Assembly (NCBI GenBank): GCA_963854835.1
Contig: OY978527.1
Span: 18,633,345 to 18,697,344 of the forward strand
Direction: 5' to 3'
Source of the DNA: Megamerina dolium
Lineage: Eukaryota; Arthropoda; Insecta; Diptera; Megamerinidae
Length of the DNA stretch: 64,000 bases
Positions 1-11,455 of this stretch are shown piece after piece. A program made the translations under genes and the position numbers. The notes below the pieces were generated by a model, which ran no database searches, was not told the DNA's origin, and was given only the letters and a program-made list of their open reading frames with translations. Position 1 is the first letter of the stretch, and each line of letters begins with the position of its first letter.

Positions 1-325
1 CCAGATGGTGGGAAATATAACAGTTGTTGTAACATATGTTGAATAATATTCTAACTTCTGTTTTATATATGGGCAGAATAGTCTAGCGCAATTGTCATTT
101 GGAAGGATTTCTGTTCATAAAGTCATAGGTTTGAAATTCAACGCAACCTTGGCCAACTCATCGTGTGTTTCAGTTAGCAATATCCATAAGAAGATTCGAT
201 TTAGCAATGACTGTCTTCCTTTGCGTATGATAACTACAATAATTATAGAGCGATCGATCTGAAAATTGACATGTAAGATTATTTTCACCAAAGTTCACTG
301 ACAAAAATTGCTACCAAATACCATA
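1..325. repeat. Dispersed repeat flank, interrupted by the Jockey insertion
   Basis: Positions about 190-285 resemble 21868-21957: both share a phrase close to AGAGCGATCGATCTGAAAATT followed by a run close to AGATTATT. The material just right of the Jockey element (2169-2260) resembles 22160-22250. The two halves therefore look like one older repeat split by the LINE. No coding signal is visible. Confidence 0.4.
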
Positions 326-2168
326 TTACAAACTGCACACCACAAATCATCCGCATGGTAAGGCACGCGGAGAAACTGCCATATTGATAAAAAGCAGAAT
401 AAAACATTATGTTCTCAAAGATTTCAGTAGCGTCTACTTGCAAGCAACATCTATATGTCTGGAAGAATACATCTCTAAGCTAGTAATATCTGCGATATAC
501 TGTCCCCCAAGATACAGTATTACCGAACAGCAATATAAAGAATTTTTCTCAACTCTTGGTAGCAAATTCTTGGTTGCTGGCGATTTCAACGCCAAACACA
601 CTCAGTGGGGCTCCCGCTTAATAACTCCAAAAGGCAGAAGACTATGCTCAATCATCATTAACCACGGCTACGATGTTATTTCAAATGGTCAACCGACGCA
701 TTGGCCGACGGATAAGAGGAAGATACCCGATCTCATACACTTTGGAGTCGCCAAAGGTTTGCAGATGGATAATATCTGCACAGAGTGTAATTATGATATA
801 TCATCTGACCACTCACCCACGGTAATATCTATAAAATCACCAAGCCCCCAAGGCAATTGCGTTAGAAAGAAAATAGACTAGTTGATATTCAAGAAATATA
901 TAAATTCCCATCTTCCTCTAAGTACTGCATTAAGAAATGGACTCGATGTAGACTCAGCACTCGAAAAATTCAACCAGCTGCTCTCATTAGCTCTCAGCTC
1001 AGCCACCTGCACAATGGTATGCAAGCAATCAAACTACAGTCCATACACACCAGCCGACATTGAATTGTTAGTAAGACAGAAAAGAAGACTCCGAAGACAA
1101 TGGCAAGAATTCAGATCACCGAATCTGAAAACACAGCTACAGCACTGCACTTGAAAGTTAAAACAAGCCTTAAAAAATAAAAACAACAAAGAGTTAGAAG
1201 AGCACATAGCGAAATTAACACCAGCGAAATTAACACCTGGTGAAGCGTCAGACTACTCTTTGTGGAAATCAGCCAATTCTCACTGATTCCCCCATCCGTT
1301 TGAGTGACGGTAATTGGGCTAGAAGCAACTGTGAGAAGGGTTTGGCTTTTGCAGACCACCTAAAAAGTGTGTTTACACCCAATCCATCCTCTTCACAGTC
1401 ATCATTACCAAAATTAACTTCTCAACCTTGCTCAATAACGCTCAAAATTAAAAAAAAAAGACATATTCAAAGCAATTTATAAAGATTTAAACCCAAAAAA
1501 ATCACCTGGTCCAGATGAAATTACCGGTAAAATGATAAAAGAGCTACCTCCGGCTTCAGTAATTCATCTCATGCACATTTTCAATGCTATCCTTCATATT
1601 AAACACTATCCCAAATGCTGGAACACTTCAAAAATCATTATGATAGCAAAACCAGGAAAATACCCTACAAAAGTTGCATCGTACAGACTTATCAGCCTCC
1701 TGCCTCTACTCTCTAAACTATTCGAAAAGCTACTTGTCATGAATATAACTCCATTTATTAATCTCAACCAACTGATTCCCCAACATCAGTTTGGAAAACA
1801 GCACGGCACAATAGAACAAGTCCACCGCATTGTAACTCTGATAAGGAACTCTTTTGAAGAAAAAAAGTATTGCTCAGCTGTCTTTCTTGATATCACTCAA
1901 GCTTTCGATAAAGTATGGCACGATGGTCTTATTTACAAGCTCAAACTATTATTGCCTGCAAATGTCTCCTCATTGCTTAGTAGCTACCTCACGAAAAGAC
2001 AATTTCTCGTACATCACAAGGATTACACAACAAATCCATTGGATATTCTCGCTGGCGTTCCTTAAGGAAGCGTTTTGGGCCCCTTACTGTATCTTTTATA
2101 CACTTCAGATATGCCCAACAATAACTACACATTCATATCGACCTTTGCTATTGATACGGCAATATTGT
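326..2168 (+). mobile_element. Jockey-clade LINE, truncated and decayed (endonuclease + RT)
   Basis: This is a remnant of a Jockey-clade non-LTR retrotransposon ORF2, which would encode an AP-type endonuclease and reverse transcriptase. Endonuclease motifs are visible at 384-881: AGDFNAKHTQWGSRL, then PTHWPTDKRKIPDLI, then SSDHSPT. RT motifs lie at 1532-2160: SYRLISLLPLLSKLFEK, QHQFGKQHGTIEQVH and AVFLDITQAFDKVWHDG. Lesions include a TAG at 879-881, frameshifts near 1150-1490, a TAA at 2063-2065 (VP*GSVLGP), and a catalytic FADD box that reads F-A-I-D at 2144-2155. Both ends are truncated: the 5' end starts inside the endonuclease and the 3' end stops just after the FADD box. It is not functional. 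A close relative lies at 41985-43170. Confidence 0.9.
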
Positions 2169-2997
2169 GCAAAGTTATGGAGCCAAAACTTGGTGCATAA
2201 ATTATGTTTGCTCATAAGTACCCTTCTATAGAGCGATCTCTTCTGTAGCTGATTGTTAATTTTTCTGGCCAAGGTTCAATTCATTTACTTCTTTCTTCTT
2301 CACAAAAATCAAAGTAATGAGTAGAAAAAAACCATAAACAATTCGTTTGCTGTGGTTTACCAAAAATTTGCATACTATTTTTAATACATTTAAAAATTGT
2401 CGTCAAATTTAATGAACGCAATAATGGTTATAAATATACCTACATATATTATGGTCCCCTATGGACACCCACCATTGCCTGGCTGTTTTTATCTTATTCA
2501 ATATGTGGCCTTTTTATATTTTTTTTTAATATGCAATATTTATTGCTAAAGGCGGTGGTGCACCACAACCATGGTGACTCCCTTTTAGTCGTAATTTAAA
2601 AAATGTGTATTTTAATCACACACTCTTATAAATGTATTCATATATGTACTTATACATACGCTTGAATTTGTATGAATATATATGTATCAATGTGATATGT
2701 TTTTATGTACATGCATTTAAATTTAAATCTATATCTCATTCTATCGGTATGTGTTTCTTAAACTTTTTAAGTGACATCTCATATTTAGCTCTCAGGTTTT
2801 GTTTTAATCTAAACCCCAAAATGATATCCATGCTATCAAGAGCATGAGACAAATTCTGATGGAATAATATCATAGAAAAAAATTCGAAAATCCAGAATTC
2901 AACAAAGATGAACATATGTGTTCAGAGATTAAAAATTAAAAAATTATACATGAGAATTGGATAGAAATATTTTACAAAAAATTGTATCTTGAAACTA
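2169..2997. other. No gene seen
   Basis: AT-rich DNA. The first about 90 bases continue the repeat seen at 22160-22250. The rest holds short frames only and nothing recognisable. Confidence 0.6.
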
Positions 2998-3001
2998 TTA
3001 A

Positions 3002-3752
3002 GGGGTTATATACCTTTTTCTCCAGAGAAATACAGGGTTTTTATTTATTTTTTTTAAGCACGTTACCATTGTTTTATTCAAATAAAATACAAATTTTATT
3101 AACGTACGTGTCCTTAAGAAAATTCATATAATATTTCGAGTGAAAATTTTAATAATTGTGGAAGTTATAGTCCTTGCCGCAGAACTCCTTTTTTCAGTAG
3201 TGGTTAACGGTGAGCATGAAAACAAGGAAACGGCTCAACTGAAAAAAAAAGAAAAATTACGTTAGTATATAGTGTTACCTAGTTCGTGAACGAAGGATTT
3301 TACGAAAAAAAATTTTATACAGTTACAGTGATATTTTTTTCAAAAAAGTCGATTTTTCGAGGTCGAATAATTTAGTTTTTTGCCCAAAAAAAATAGAAAA
3401 ATACGAAATTAAATTAAATTTCGAAAATAAAATTCCTTCGTTCACGAACTAGCTATTGTATATGCAAGCAATCCGCCAAAATTTCAAATTGATCGATGTA
3501 GTGGTTACCGAGATATCGTGCTCACCGCAATGACCTTTTCTCAAAAATGCGATTCCGAGATAATCGCGTTTAAAGTTTTAGGTGGACATTAGGTAGTTAT
3601 GGACACCGCGCGCTATGAACGGCTGTATCTTAGGTTCTAGTGCCCCGATCTCTATGAAATTTTGCAGAAAAATTGTTAAAAGTATGTACATAAAAAAAAA
3701 AAATCATAAAATTTTTTTCGATTTTTTGAGCCAAAAAATGGTATATAACCCC
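3002..3752. mobile_element. Non-coding TTAA-flanked DNA transposon (MITE-like)
   Basis: A 751-bp element bounded by perfect 13-bp terminal inverted repeats GGGGTTATATACC (3002-3014) and GGTATATAACCCC (3740-3752). Both ends are flanked by TTAA (2998-3001 and 3753-3756), the target duplication used by piggyBac-type transposases. No reading frame of note is present, so it would need a transposase in trans. Assigning it to piggyBac rests on the TTAA alone. Confidence 0.8.
3279..3452. repeat. Internal inverted repeat within the TTAA element
   Basis: CTAGTTCGTGAACGAAGGA at 3279-3297 is matched perfectly by its reverse complement at 3434-3452. The 19-bp arms enclose about 136 bp. They could be a nested smaller element or a fold-back arm of the host MITE. 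Confidence 0.75.
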
Positions 3753-3756
3753 TTAA

Positions 3757-4575
3757 TGAAACTACATTCATGAAAACTACGCCGAGATTACGAACCAAAA
3801 ATCTAACAAGCAAAAAATGTTTTCAGCTTATAATTTTAACACCCGACTGTCAGCTTAAGAATCCCCGAATTTACTACTCTTGCACTTTACAACAATTTGC
3901 TCATGCATTTATTCAATTGCGTATGAAACACACACGTATTCGCATACACACATGAGTGAGTAAATTTAATTAAAAACTCGCATATCGATTCAATGTGACA
4001 TTCAGGAAATAAAAAAGAGATACGCTTTGACTTATTGTTGTTTTTTTTTTTTTTTTTGCTCATTGTACAAGCAGATGGATTTATTGATAATCTATACATT
4101 TGGTTAGCATTTGGTAGAAATGTTTTTCAATTTAAATTCAATGAATTTATTAATAATGGTAATTTTATAGTAATTTATAGTGTTCCCTTAGTGCATATAT
4201 AGTGATTCGTATACAAATATACTTTTTCTATTAATCTGTTACTAATTAATCGGATTTGCTGTTTAAAAAATTAAATACAAACGTATTTGCGCTGGCTTTT
4301 AGTCAAAATATAGTTTCAACTTTATTTTAGTACCGTTTTTTTTTTTTTTTGTATTGGACTATAGGAAATATCATATATCATAAGAATCTGCCAAATTTTC
4401 GATACTATATTTTAGTTAAACAACAAAGAGTAACTTCATTTTTTTCTATGGTGGGTACTTTGGAATGCTCTAAATTGACTTTCAATAATTCTATTTAAAT
4501 TTCCGTATAACCAAATTGACTTGAGAATATTTTCATTTGATTTCAGGTTTCCCCAAATTGGGTCTACAATAATAA
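3757..4575. other. No gene seen
   Basis: AT-rich, with several homopolymer T runs (for example 4038-4057 and 4339-4350). I see no coding or repeat-family signal. Confidence 0.6.
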
Positions 4576-4576
4576 T

Positions 4577-6250
4577 ATTAACCCTTTCAGTCCCGAGATG
4601 AATCCAGCGGCAGAATAATTTTTTTGAGAAATGATTCCTTCTATATGGACCAAATATATGTAAAAAAAAAACTACTTTCTAAATTTTCATCTCTTCCCAC
4701 CTTGATTTTAGGGGATGTACAATATATTGTAAAATCGGACTGAACGGTAACAAACGTAACTCCAAATCAGCATGATAGAATGAAAGCAATAATTCTTAAA
4801 AGAAATAAATTTTATTCAAGAGAAAAAAAAAATAAACAATTCAAATATGCAGTTGTTACAAAAAATTAATAGTATTATAAAAAGTAACGAAAAAGGTATC
4901 TAATTAGCTGTGTGATATTTATAGAAGCAATTAGCGCCTCGTTTGATGCACAGAAATATATTACATTTAACGCAAAAGGTGAAAGTGCGCTGATTGCAGT
5001 TCTCATACCTACATCTGTTCGGCGTTTTGTCATCCGAAAAATAAGCAAGATGGTCCATTTGATCGTAACGTACATCCTTTGGAACTGAAAGTATGTTTCG
5101 TTTATCTGTTTGTTGCATTCGAGAACTTCCTGCCCATCTGTTCTTGGTCGCCCGACCGATCTCTTGGCTGTTGAGTCAAACAAGATCAAAGTCTTAGCCA
5201 GCTCGTTTTTGAAGATACATTTGATCATTTGATGATATATCAATAATGTTGCAATCGTGCCAGACGGAAATGATCGACATATCAAAAAAGTGCATGATAA
5301 CTCGTAGAGTCCATTACAGCATTTGGTCAAGAAGATCGAAACCACCCATGTTATTATTGTAAACTGCAACTACTTCTGGACGATTCACATCTATATATTT
5401 CTTGTCAACTTTAGAGTATCTTTTTACTATATCTTCTTTTCCAATCCCAATATAATTTGAAGCTAGGAGGTAGTTTTTGACTTCAGACGTTGTTGAACAA
5501 AGTGAAGCTGCACAAAAACCTCTGCAGTGTTGTCTTTCGTGGTATGATTTCTAACATGACGCCATTCCGTGTCCTTCGACTTTATATAGTTGAAGTACTC
5601 CTGTGGCTCTTGCTAATCCAATTTTATAGGTGGTTCCTGATTGTGAACTTTGGATTGCAGTGCTCTCGGGAAGAGATTATCAGATGAATCTGAGACACTT
5701 GTTAGTTCTGATGATGGCGACGACACTTGTACATCCGTAGTTAAAGCGAGTATGTATTTCAGATGACGATGTTGAAGCGCCAGAGGGAATTTCAAAATAG
5801 CGACGGCCACCATTGCTTGCAGTTTGGCTATAGTAGTCGGCGAATGACTGGTCCGTTTCTTCGTTCGTTGCCAAGGGATCTTCTTCCTTTGAAATCTCAT
5901 CGACATGAAGGTTGTGACGTATGGCTTCAGATTAGACGTCAAACTCGTTTTCCGGAACATTGCGGTCGCCTCCGTCTTCAGCATCGGATATGTTTTCCAA
6001 TAAGTCATACCACTGATCCTCACTCAAAAATTTCCCTTCAAACGAAGCCATATTACCAAGTACGCTGTTTTAAAAAATCAAAACTCAATCAAATCATGTA
6101 TATACTAACAAAAATTAAAAAATTTGAGGAAAATATAAGAGCTGAACTGAAAATAGTAAGAATTGAGAAATCAAAAAATAACTGAAAATTTTTAATTTTT
6201 ACTATCACCAAATCCTCTTGTACAATATATTGTACATCACTCTAGACTCT
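4577..6250 (-). mobile_element. piggyBac-family transposon fossil
   Basis: The left end has TTAA followed by CCCTTTCAGTCCCGAG at about 4577-4596, the TTAACCC arrangement typical of piggyBac. The minus strand carries transposase remnants. A start near 6049 reads MASFEGKFLSEDQWYDLLEN and stops soon after. A frame near 5310-5370 holds VYNNNMGGFDLLDQML, equivalent to the MGGVDLLDQ motif. The C-terminal cysteine-rich region at 4900-5040 reads CRYENCNQRTFTFC..C. Most of the catalytic core between these parts is missing and several stops and frameshifts are present. A counterpart right-hand TIR was not found. Dead copy. Confidence 0.8.
4716..6236. repeat. Subterminal palindromic inverted repeats of the piggyBac copy
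   Basis: TGTACAATATATTGTA at 4716-4731 and the perfect 18-bp palindrome TGTACAATATATTGTACA at 6219-6236 sit near the two ends of the element. Flanking bases (ACATC on the inner-to-outer path) also match in inverted orientation. piggyBac elements are known to carry subterminal inverted repeats in addition to their TIRs. Confidence 0.6.
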
Positions 6251-7394
6251 TAGGGAACACTTACCTGAAGTTTTTTTTTACACCAACTTAAATACGCTTA
6301 TTTTTCTATATATTTTATTTATAAAAAAAAAAAAATTTATTTAAAGGCGTTACACATTCACTTTGCACTTTTTTCGCTTTTATTTATGCGCATGTCGTAA
6401 GAAGCAGAATTTTGTTGACCTTACTTCACAAAGGCAAAAATTTAACTGATTTTCCATACGACCACAGGTCGGTACATACATTCTGTCAAATAAGTACCCG
6501 GAAATTCTCATTTTTAATTTTCCCTCTGAGAATATTTCAAAAAAAATATAAGTCTAGTGCTAAGTCTGATATAATTCAGACTTAGCACTTTCCACATATA
6601 ATTAGGTGATTCATAAGGTCACATAAAGTTATATGTCATAACTTGAAGTTGAACGAAAATATGAAAGTTGTGAACACCTCATTATATCGCCATCATAATT
6701 GTATGTAATATGTCAATACTTGATCTTGTTCTCATTTGGCTTACCCCTTCTGGCTGCTAGTAGCTATTAAATGGTGGTATTAGTACAAAAAGAACAATAC
6801 ATACATAGGATTTTTCTGTTAGTACAATTGAGAAGTATGTGTTATAGAGAGAGGTATGAGAATGAAGCGCATATGGATATTACTGCATAAGAACTGACTG
6901 ATAGGAACATTTTAAAAATGTTATTCCTTCGTATGGGTGTTTTCCAATATCTACACCTGTATTATTCAATTCGTTTTACATGCCATTCATACCATCAACC
7001 AATGCAATATTTATACCAAATGTCAACATATTTGTATTTGCCGTTTTATTGCATTATACTAAATGGATTTTCTGGTTAGAAGATACATGTAAATATATCC
7101 AACCAAACTGATGCTTGAACATATTGTATATTGTACCTACATATGGATATATCCGTACGTTTTTACATATATGTTAAAATACGATTGCATTGTTTGTTAT
7201 GCTAATTGATTGTAATTTGTGTAAATATTTCAACAAATTTCATACCCTTGTTCGTCTGGTAAAGAAATTATGATTATGATATTACGACTGCTACTGTATT
7301 CTATTGTATTCAAATTTGTAATTTATAACATTAAATCATTACATCGATTCCAGATAAAAATCAATGTATATATTTTTTTATGTGACACTTTGGT
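6251..7394. other. No gene seen; one short perfect hairpin
   Basis: AT-rich spacer. Apart from the hairpin at 6556-6589 no feature is recognised. Confidence 0.55.
6556..6589. repeat. Perfect 14-bp hairpin
   Basis: AGTGCTAAGTCTGA (6556-6569), a 6-base loop, then TCAGACTTAGCACT (6576-6589). A weaker ATTCTCA/TGAGAAT pair lies just upstream at about 6504-6533. It is too short for a typical fly pre-miRNA and could be a relic of transposon ends. Confidence 0.7.
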
Positions 7395-7672
7395 TGAACT
7401 TCTCTTCCATTACTGTTGTGCGTGTTAAATTGAAGACAGTTTTAGAAGAGGCCCCTACTTATATTATCTAGTTCCGAACGACAGAACTGACCATTGTGAC
7501 GTCACTTTTTCTGAGCCTTGCACAGAGCTCTTTTTAGAAGCATTTTCATGGCGAATAGTTACTGCCCGATGAAGACGCAATCGCTTGGTACGATTCGAAA
7601 GAAAACTCTTTTCAATATTAAAGTTGTGCTCCAGCAGGGGATTGAACCTACGACCTAGCTACTGATCAGTGT
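7395..7672 (-). mobile_element. tRNA-derived SINE, degenerate copy
   Basis: Read on the minus strand this is a diverged member of the SINE family described at 44769-45135. The tRNA head survives as a B-box region equivalent to GGTTCAATCCCC near 7645-7665. The body segment (rc of the TTACTGTTGTGCGTGTTAAA phrase) is at 7411-7430. The 3' hairpin and tail are not clear. The A-box is eroded. Confidence 0.75.
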
Positions 7673-8599
7673 ATTTAGTAATACTTATTCTGACAAAATA
7701 TATACAATTAAAGAACTAATTCTTAATACTCGTATTTTTAAAATATGTATATGATTTATTTTGAGCAAAGTATTTATTTTCATAGCATTATTGGAGCTAA
7801 TTAATATGAGTGAGAATTTATCAAGAAAAGGTTCGAAATTTTGTCGATGTTTTTTCCAAAAACAAACCTAGATCATTTGAAAAATCGATTTTTTCGCAGT
7901 CAGTTAATTATTGAATTTTTTTTTTTTTTTGTAATTTTAATGCAAAAATCATCTAAATTTGAGTTATTTTAATATATTCATTTGCTTGAATTTTTCTATT
8001 TTTCTCAAACAGTGATATTCTATCGTATATTTTCAATTAAGTTTTCCACAACACACTGAAAACTGATCTCTAGGTAATTTTGCGATTGCTTGTTTTTGTT
8101 TTTTTTTTTGGAGTCAAAATTTCGTCAAAATTCCACTTTATCCAGCAATCTATTTGCGATGGTTTCTTTTCTTTTGAGACAAAATGTATGTCCACGCCAG
8201 AATTAATACCCTCGCATTGCCCTGTGTGTCTTTTTCTAAATTGAGGGAATGGGTTGGTTGATCTGGCATCACCCATTTCTGCCAACTCGCCCATTCTGCT
8301 CGATTTACTATTTTTTTTTTCACTGTCTCTTTTACGCTCTCTCTCTCTCTCTCTCTATCTCTCACCTTTTATATGTGCTCTTTTTTCTAGTTTTTCCTTC
8401 AATTTTATTTTTTAATTAATTTTTATTATTATTCTGATATATACACAGTGCAGTGAGCCAGCCCCTCTACCTCTAACTTAAAATTATATATAAATAACCA
8501 ATAAATAAGAATAAAATATAAGATTTAAAATCAATGTAAAGAAAGATAAGGAAAACAAATATAGAAAATAAAACAAAGCACGACAAAAAAACCATAAAA
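7673..8599. other. No gene seen; CT microsatellite
   Basis: AT-rich spacer with a (CT)n run at about 8336-8362. Reading frames here are low complexity. Confidence 0.5.
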
Positions 8600-8845
8600 A
8601 CAAAGGAAACTAATAAATACTAATACTGTGCCTAATACTGTGTGTGACTTTGCGGCGGCAGCAGTTCGAGAACACAGCAACCCGTACGAGGATCATCAAC
8701 GACAGCAGCTCGTCAACAGCAGCAACAACAACAACAACAACCCCATCACCAACAGGCAAGCCTTGCCACTAAGCGGCCCACCGGCAATTACTTCCCCACA
8801 TACCCAATGTCTATCCCTCTTTTCTGTTTAGACTATAATATACAA
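8600..8845 (+). other. Compositionally distinct island, possible host exon
   Basis: This about 200-bp stretch is much richer in G+C and codon-like triplets than its surroundings. It carries a CAG/CAA run (8697-8740) that would encode polyglutamine or polyasparagine depending on frame. Two forward frames stay open: one from 8628 to 8831 with no ATG, and one from 8644 to about 8857 ending ..RPTGNYFPTYPMSIPLF. It does not resemble a transposon seen elsewhere in the window. It could be a 5' exon or UTR of sprint or another gene, or just a CAG-rich intronic patch. No convincing splice sites were found. Confidence 0.25.
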
Positions 8846-9589
8846 AAGATTTGCTTATGAATGTCAAATTACATTGAAAACTGATTTTATATCTATGTAT
8901 TGAAATAATTTCTTGGTTACATTGGGCGTATAATTCAAAAATTCTTCAAAAATTATCCATTACATTTATCCAGCAATCTATTTATGTATGATATTTTGCC
9001 AAAAACGAAATTAATGTTTCTTTATTGGCTTAGACTTGGCTTTGTCAAGTTATTTCTATTAAATTTTTTATTTCTATCAGGTGGAATGAGTATCTTTGCA
9101 GGCTAAAAAATTGAAAATATACCATAGTTTTAAAAATAAATTCAACATGAAGTGTCATGTTATTTTCTGGTTTTGAATATTTTCAATTCAGTACAAATTC
9201 GAACTTATTTTTGCTTTGACTCTTCAGAAACATGCTTAACATGCTAATGTTAAATTAATTTCACTGCATAAAATGCAATACGAAAGCTATACTTTTCTTT
9301 ACTTTCCATTTTGCAATTACAACAAAAGGGGTTTAATTAAAATAAGGATGCAACTTTTTTTTTTTCGAAAACCATCCCTATCTATGAACAGTATCATTGT
9401 GACACCATCGAACATCAAGTATTTAGCAACAAATCACAATAATAACGAAAACCAGTTGGACGTCAACAATGGTTATCCTTTTCTATTCTGCACATTCACA
9501 TATGCATTTATATTTACATACATTTGAATTGTAAGCATATCATTGTTCCGACGATTATTTCACTATGTAAGTCTCCTAACATATGTACA
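8846..9589. other. No gene seen
   Basis: AT-rich spacer without recognised features. The frame at 9273-9527 has no family resemblance and uses AT-rich codons. Confidence 0.55.
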
Positions 9590-9591
9590 TA

Positions 9592-11113
9592 CAGTTGTGT
9601 TCATAAAAATAGCAGCGCAAAATACATAAATAATCAAATACATTAATAATATTTTAAATACTTCATATTTTAGTAAACTATATTCAAGGAAAACTAATAT
9701 TATTCATTATCTAAATAACAAAAACAAAAAAAAATATATTTATTTCTTTAAAAAAGATTTTTTCACAAAAAAAAAAATAAAATAAAAATTGTACTGTTCA
9801 CAAAAATAGCAGTCCATAGTATGCATATACGTTAATATTTGGTCGCTTGACCATTATTGTGGATTACTGCAGCACATCTGCGTTGCATAGAGTCGATCAA
9901 ATGCTGGCACCTCTGAACAGGTATAGCGCTCCAGGCCTCGCGCACCACTTGCCACAATTCCTGCACGCCGTTCGGATTTGCTTCGCTTACCCTTTTTTTG
10001 ACATCGCCCCACAAGTTTTCTATGGGGTTAAGGTCGGACGATTGTGCTGGCCACTCCATAACGTCAACTTGCTTCTCCTGAAACCATATTTTTGCACGTT
10101 TGCTGGTATGTTTCGGATCATTATCATGTTGATATATCCATTTTAAAGGCATTTCATACTCAGCATACGGCAACATGACTTCCTCGAGTATTTTGATATA
10201 CAGAAACTGATCCATAATACGAGTGTTGGAATATATTGGCCCAACACCATAATAGGAGACGCAGGCCCAAACCATAAGTTTCGCACCACCATGTTTAACA
10301 GTCTTAACTGTGTACTGAGGCTTGTACGCTGAATTTGGTGGTCTTTTTACGTATTGCCGACAACCTTTGGAACCAAAAAGGACGATTTTGCTTTCATCGC
10401 TCCATAACATGTTCCTCCACTTCTCCTTGGGCCAACTCACATGTGCCTTGGCAAATGCCAATCTTTTCGCTAGATGTTTCTTGGTCAGTAGTGGCACTTT
10501 ACGTGTGCTTCTGGCTGTCAATTTAGCTTCCAGTAAACGTCGTCTAATAGTTACCGAGCTTACAGATAACTGAAGGTCCTGTTTAATTTTGTTGGAGCTT
10601 ATTTTATGATCTTGCTTAGCCATTTGAATTATTTTCCGGTCTATGCGAGTATCTGTGGCCCGTTTGGGACCACGTGTTTCAACTTTTTGTCTCCATTTAA
10701 TGGCATTGCATACCATTTTGGCAGAGCAGCCGATGATTTGTTGGATTTTCTGGTAGCTTTTTCCCTCGCTTCGCAGTTTCGCAGTTTTTTTTATTAAGTT
10801 TCGGTTTTCTTCAGAACAGTGCTTAGAGCGACCTATTTTTCTGAAAATTTGAACTCAGTTTCTACGATCTTGTACAAAAAATATAAACTTACGATTCGCT
10901 GTAGGAAAATTCAAACAGAAAATAAATAGTTCCACTCACAAACTTATTTTTTCATAGTTCAATCGTATCGTAGAAAAAGAAAAAAAGTTATGCAGAGGAA
11001 TGAAGTAAGACAAAAAAAAAATCATTTTAACCGTTCTTAAAAAGCAACAGCTTAAGAATACTTGCATACTATTCATATTGAATTTTGCGCTGCTATTTTT
11101 ATGAACACAACTG
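9592..11113 (-). mobile_element. Tc1-family DNA transposon with perfect TIRs
   Basis: A complete 1522-bp element. The terminal inverted repeats are perfect over 32 bp: 9592-9623 begins CAGTTGTGTTCATAAAAATA and 11082-11113 is its reverse complement. TA dinucleotides flank both ends (9590-9591 and 11114-11115), the Tc1/mariner target duplication. An internal partial copy of the TIR lies at about 9794-9815. The transposase is on the minus strand. Perfect TIRs suggest a fairly recent insertion. Confidence 0.93.
9832..10836 (-). CDS. Tc1-family transposase (DD34E), start codon apparently lost
   Basis: The product would be a cut-and-paste transposase that binds the TIRs and inserts at TA. The frame is open from 10836 down to the stop at 9832, 334 codons, a normal Tc1 length. 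An N-terminal helix-turn-helix segment contains SEGKSYQKIQQIIGCSAKMV. The catalytic triad is intact: D in WSDESK, D in YQHDNDPKHT and E in LNPIENLWG, with 34 residues between the second D and the E. The first ATG in frame (10714-10716) would remove the HTH. Upstream the frame reads I-G-R-S-K-H-C with ATA at 10834-10836. From my knowledge of the family, such proteins often start M-G-R-S-K, so the start may be mutated. Alternatively a short 5' intron ending at the TTTTCAG just upstream may supply the start; I found no ATG exon for that. Confidence 0.85.
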   Translation of the reverse strand: MGRSKHCSEENRNLIKKTAKLRSEGKSYQKIQQIIGCSAKMVCNAIKWRQKVETRGPKRATDTRIDRKIIQMAKQDHKISSNKIKQDLQLSVSSVTIRRRLLEAKLTARSTRKVPLLTKKHLAKRLAFAKAHVSWPKEKWRNMLWSDESKIVLFGSKGCRQYVKRPPNSAYKPQYTVKTVKHGGAKLMVWACVSYYGVGPIYSNTRIMDQFLYIKILEEVMLPYAEYEMPLKWIYQHDNDPKHTSKRAKIWFQEKQVDVMEWPAQSSDLNPIENLWGDVKKRVSEANPNGVQELWQVVREAWSAIPVQRCQHLIDSMQRRCAAVIHNNGQATKY

Positions 11114-11115
11114 TA

Positions 11116-11455
11116 TGTCTTTGGGTATTTTTTTCTTTTTATTTTTGTACCTTTTTCTCTTCATTTTTCAATTCCACATTTAACAATTGGTTAGAAAAGG
11201 GAAAATAATTAAAATTAAATGTCGACAACCTGATAATGGCATAACAACAACAAACATGATTGATATAGTCTATAACATAGAGTCATAGAATCCAATGAGC
11301 TTTTCATTGATTTTATTTGCAATGTTGTTCTTGTAATTGATTCCTTAATTAAAAAACAATTTATCACCAAGTCCACGCAACGAGGTAAAGAAACGAGAAA
11401 GGTTTATAAAACATAGGACGTTTCAGATTAATTCGTCCAGTTTTGTTTTTAAATA
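11116..11455. other. No gene seen
   Basis: AT-rich spacer between the Tc1 element and the next repeat. Confidence 0.5.
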
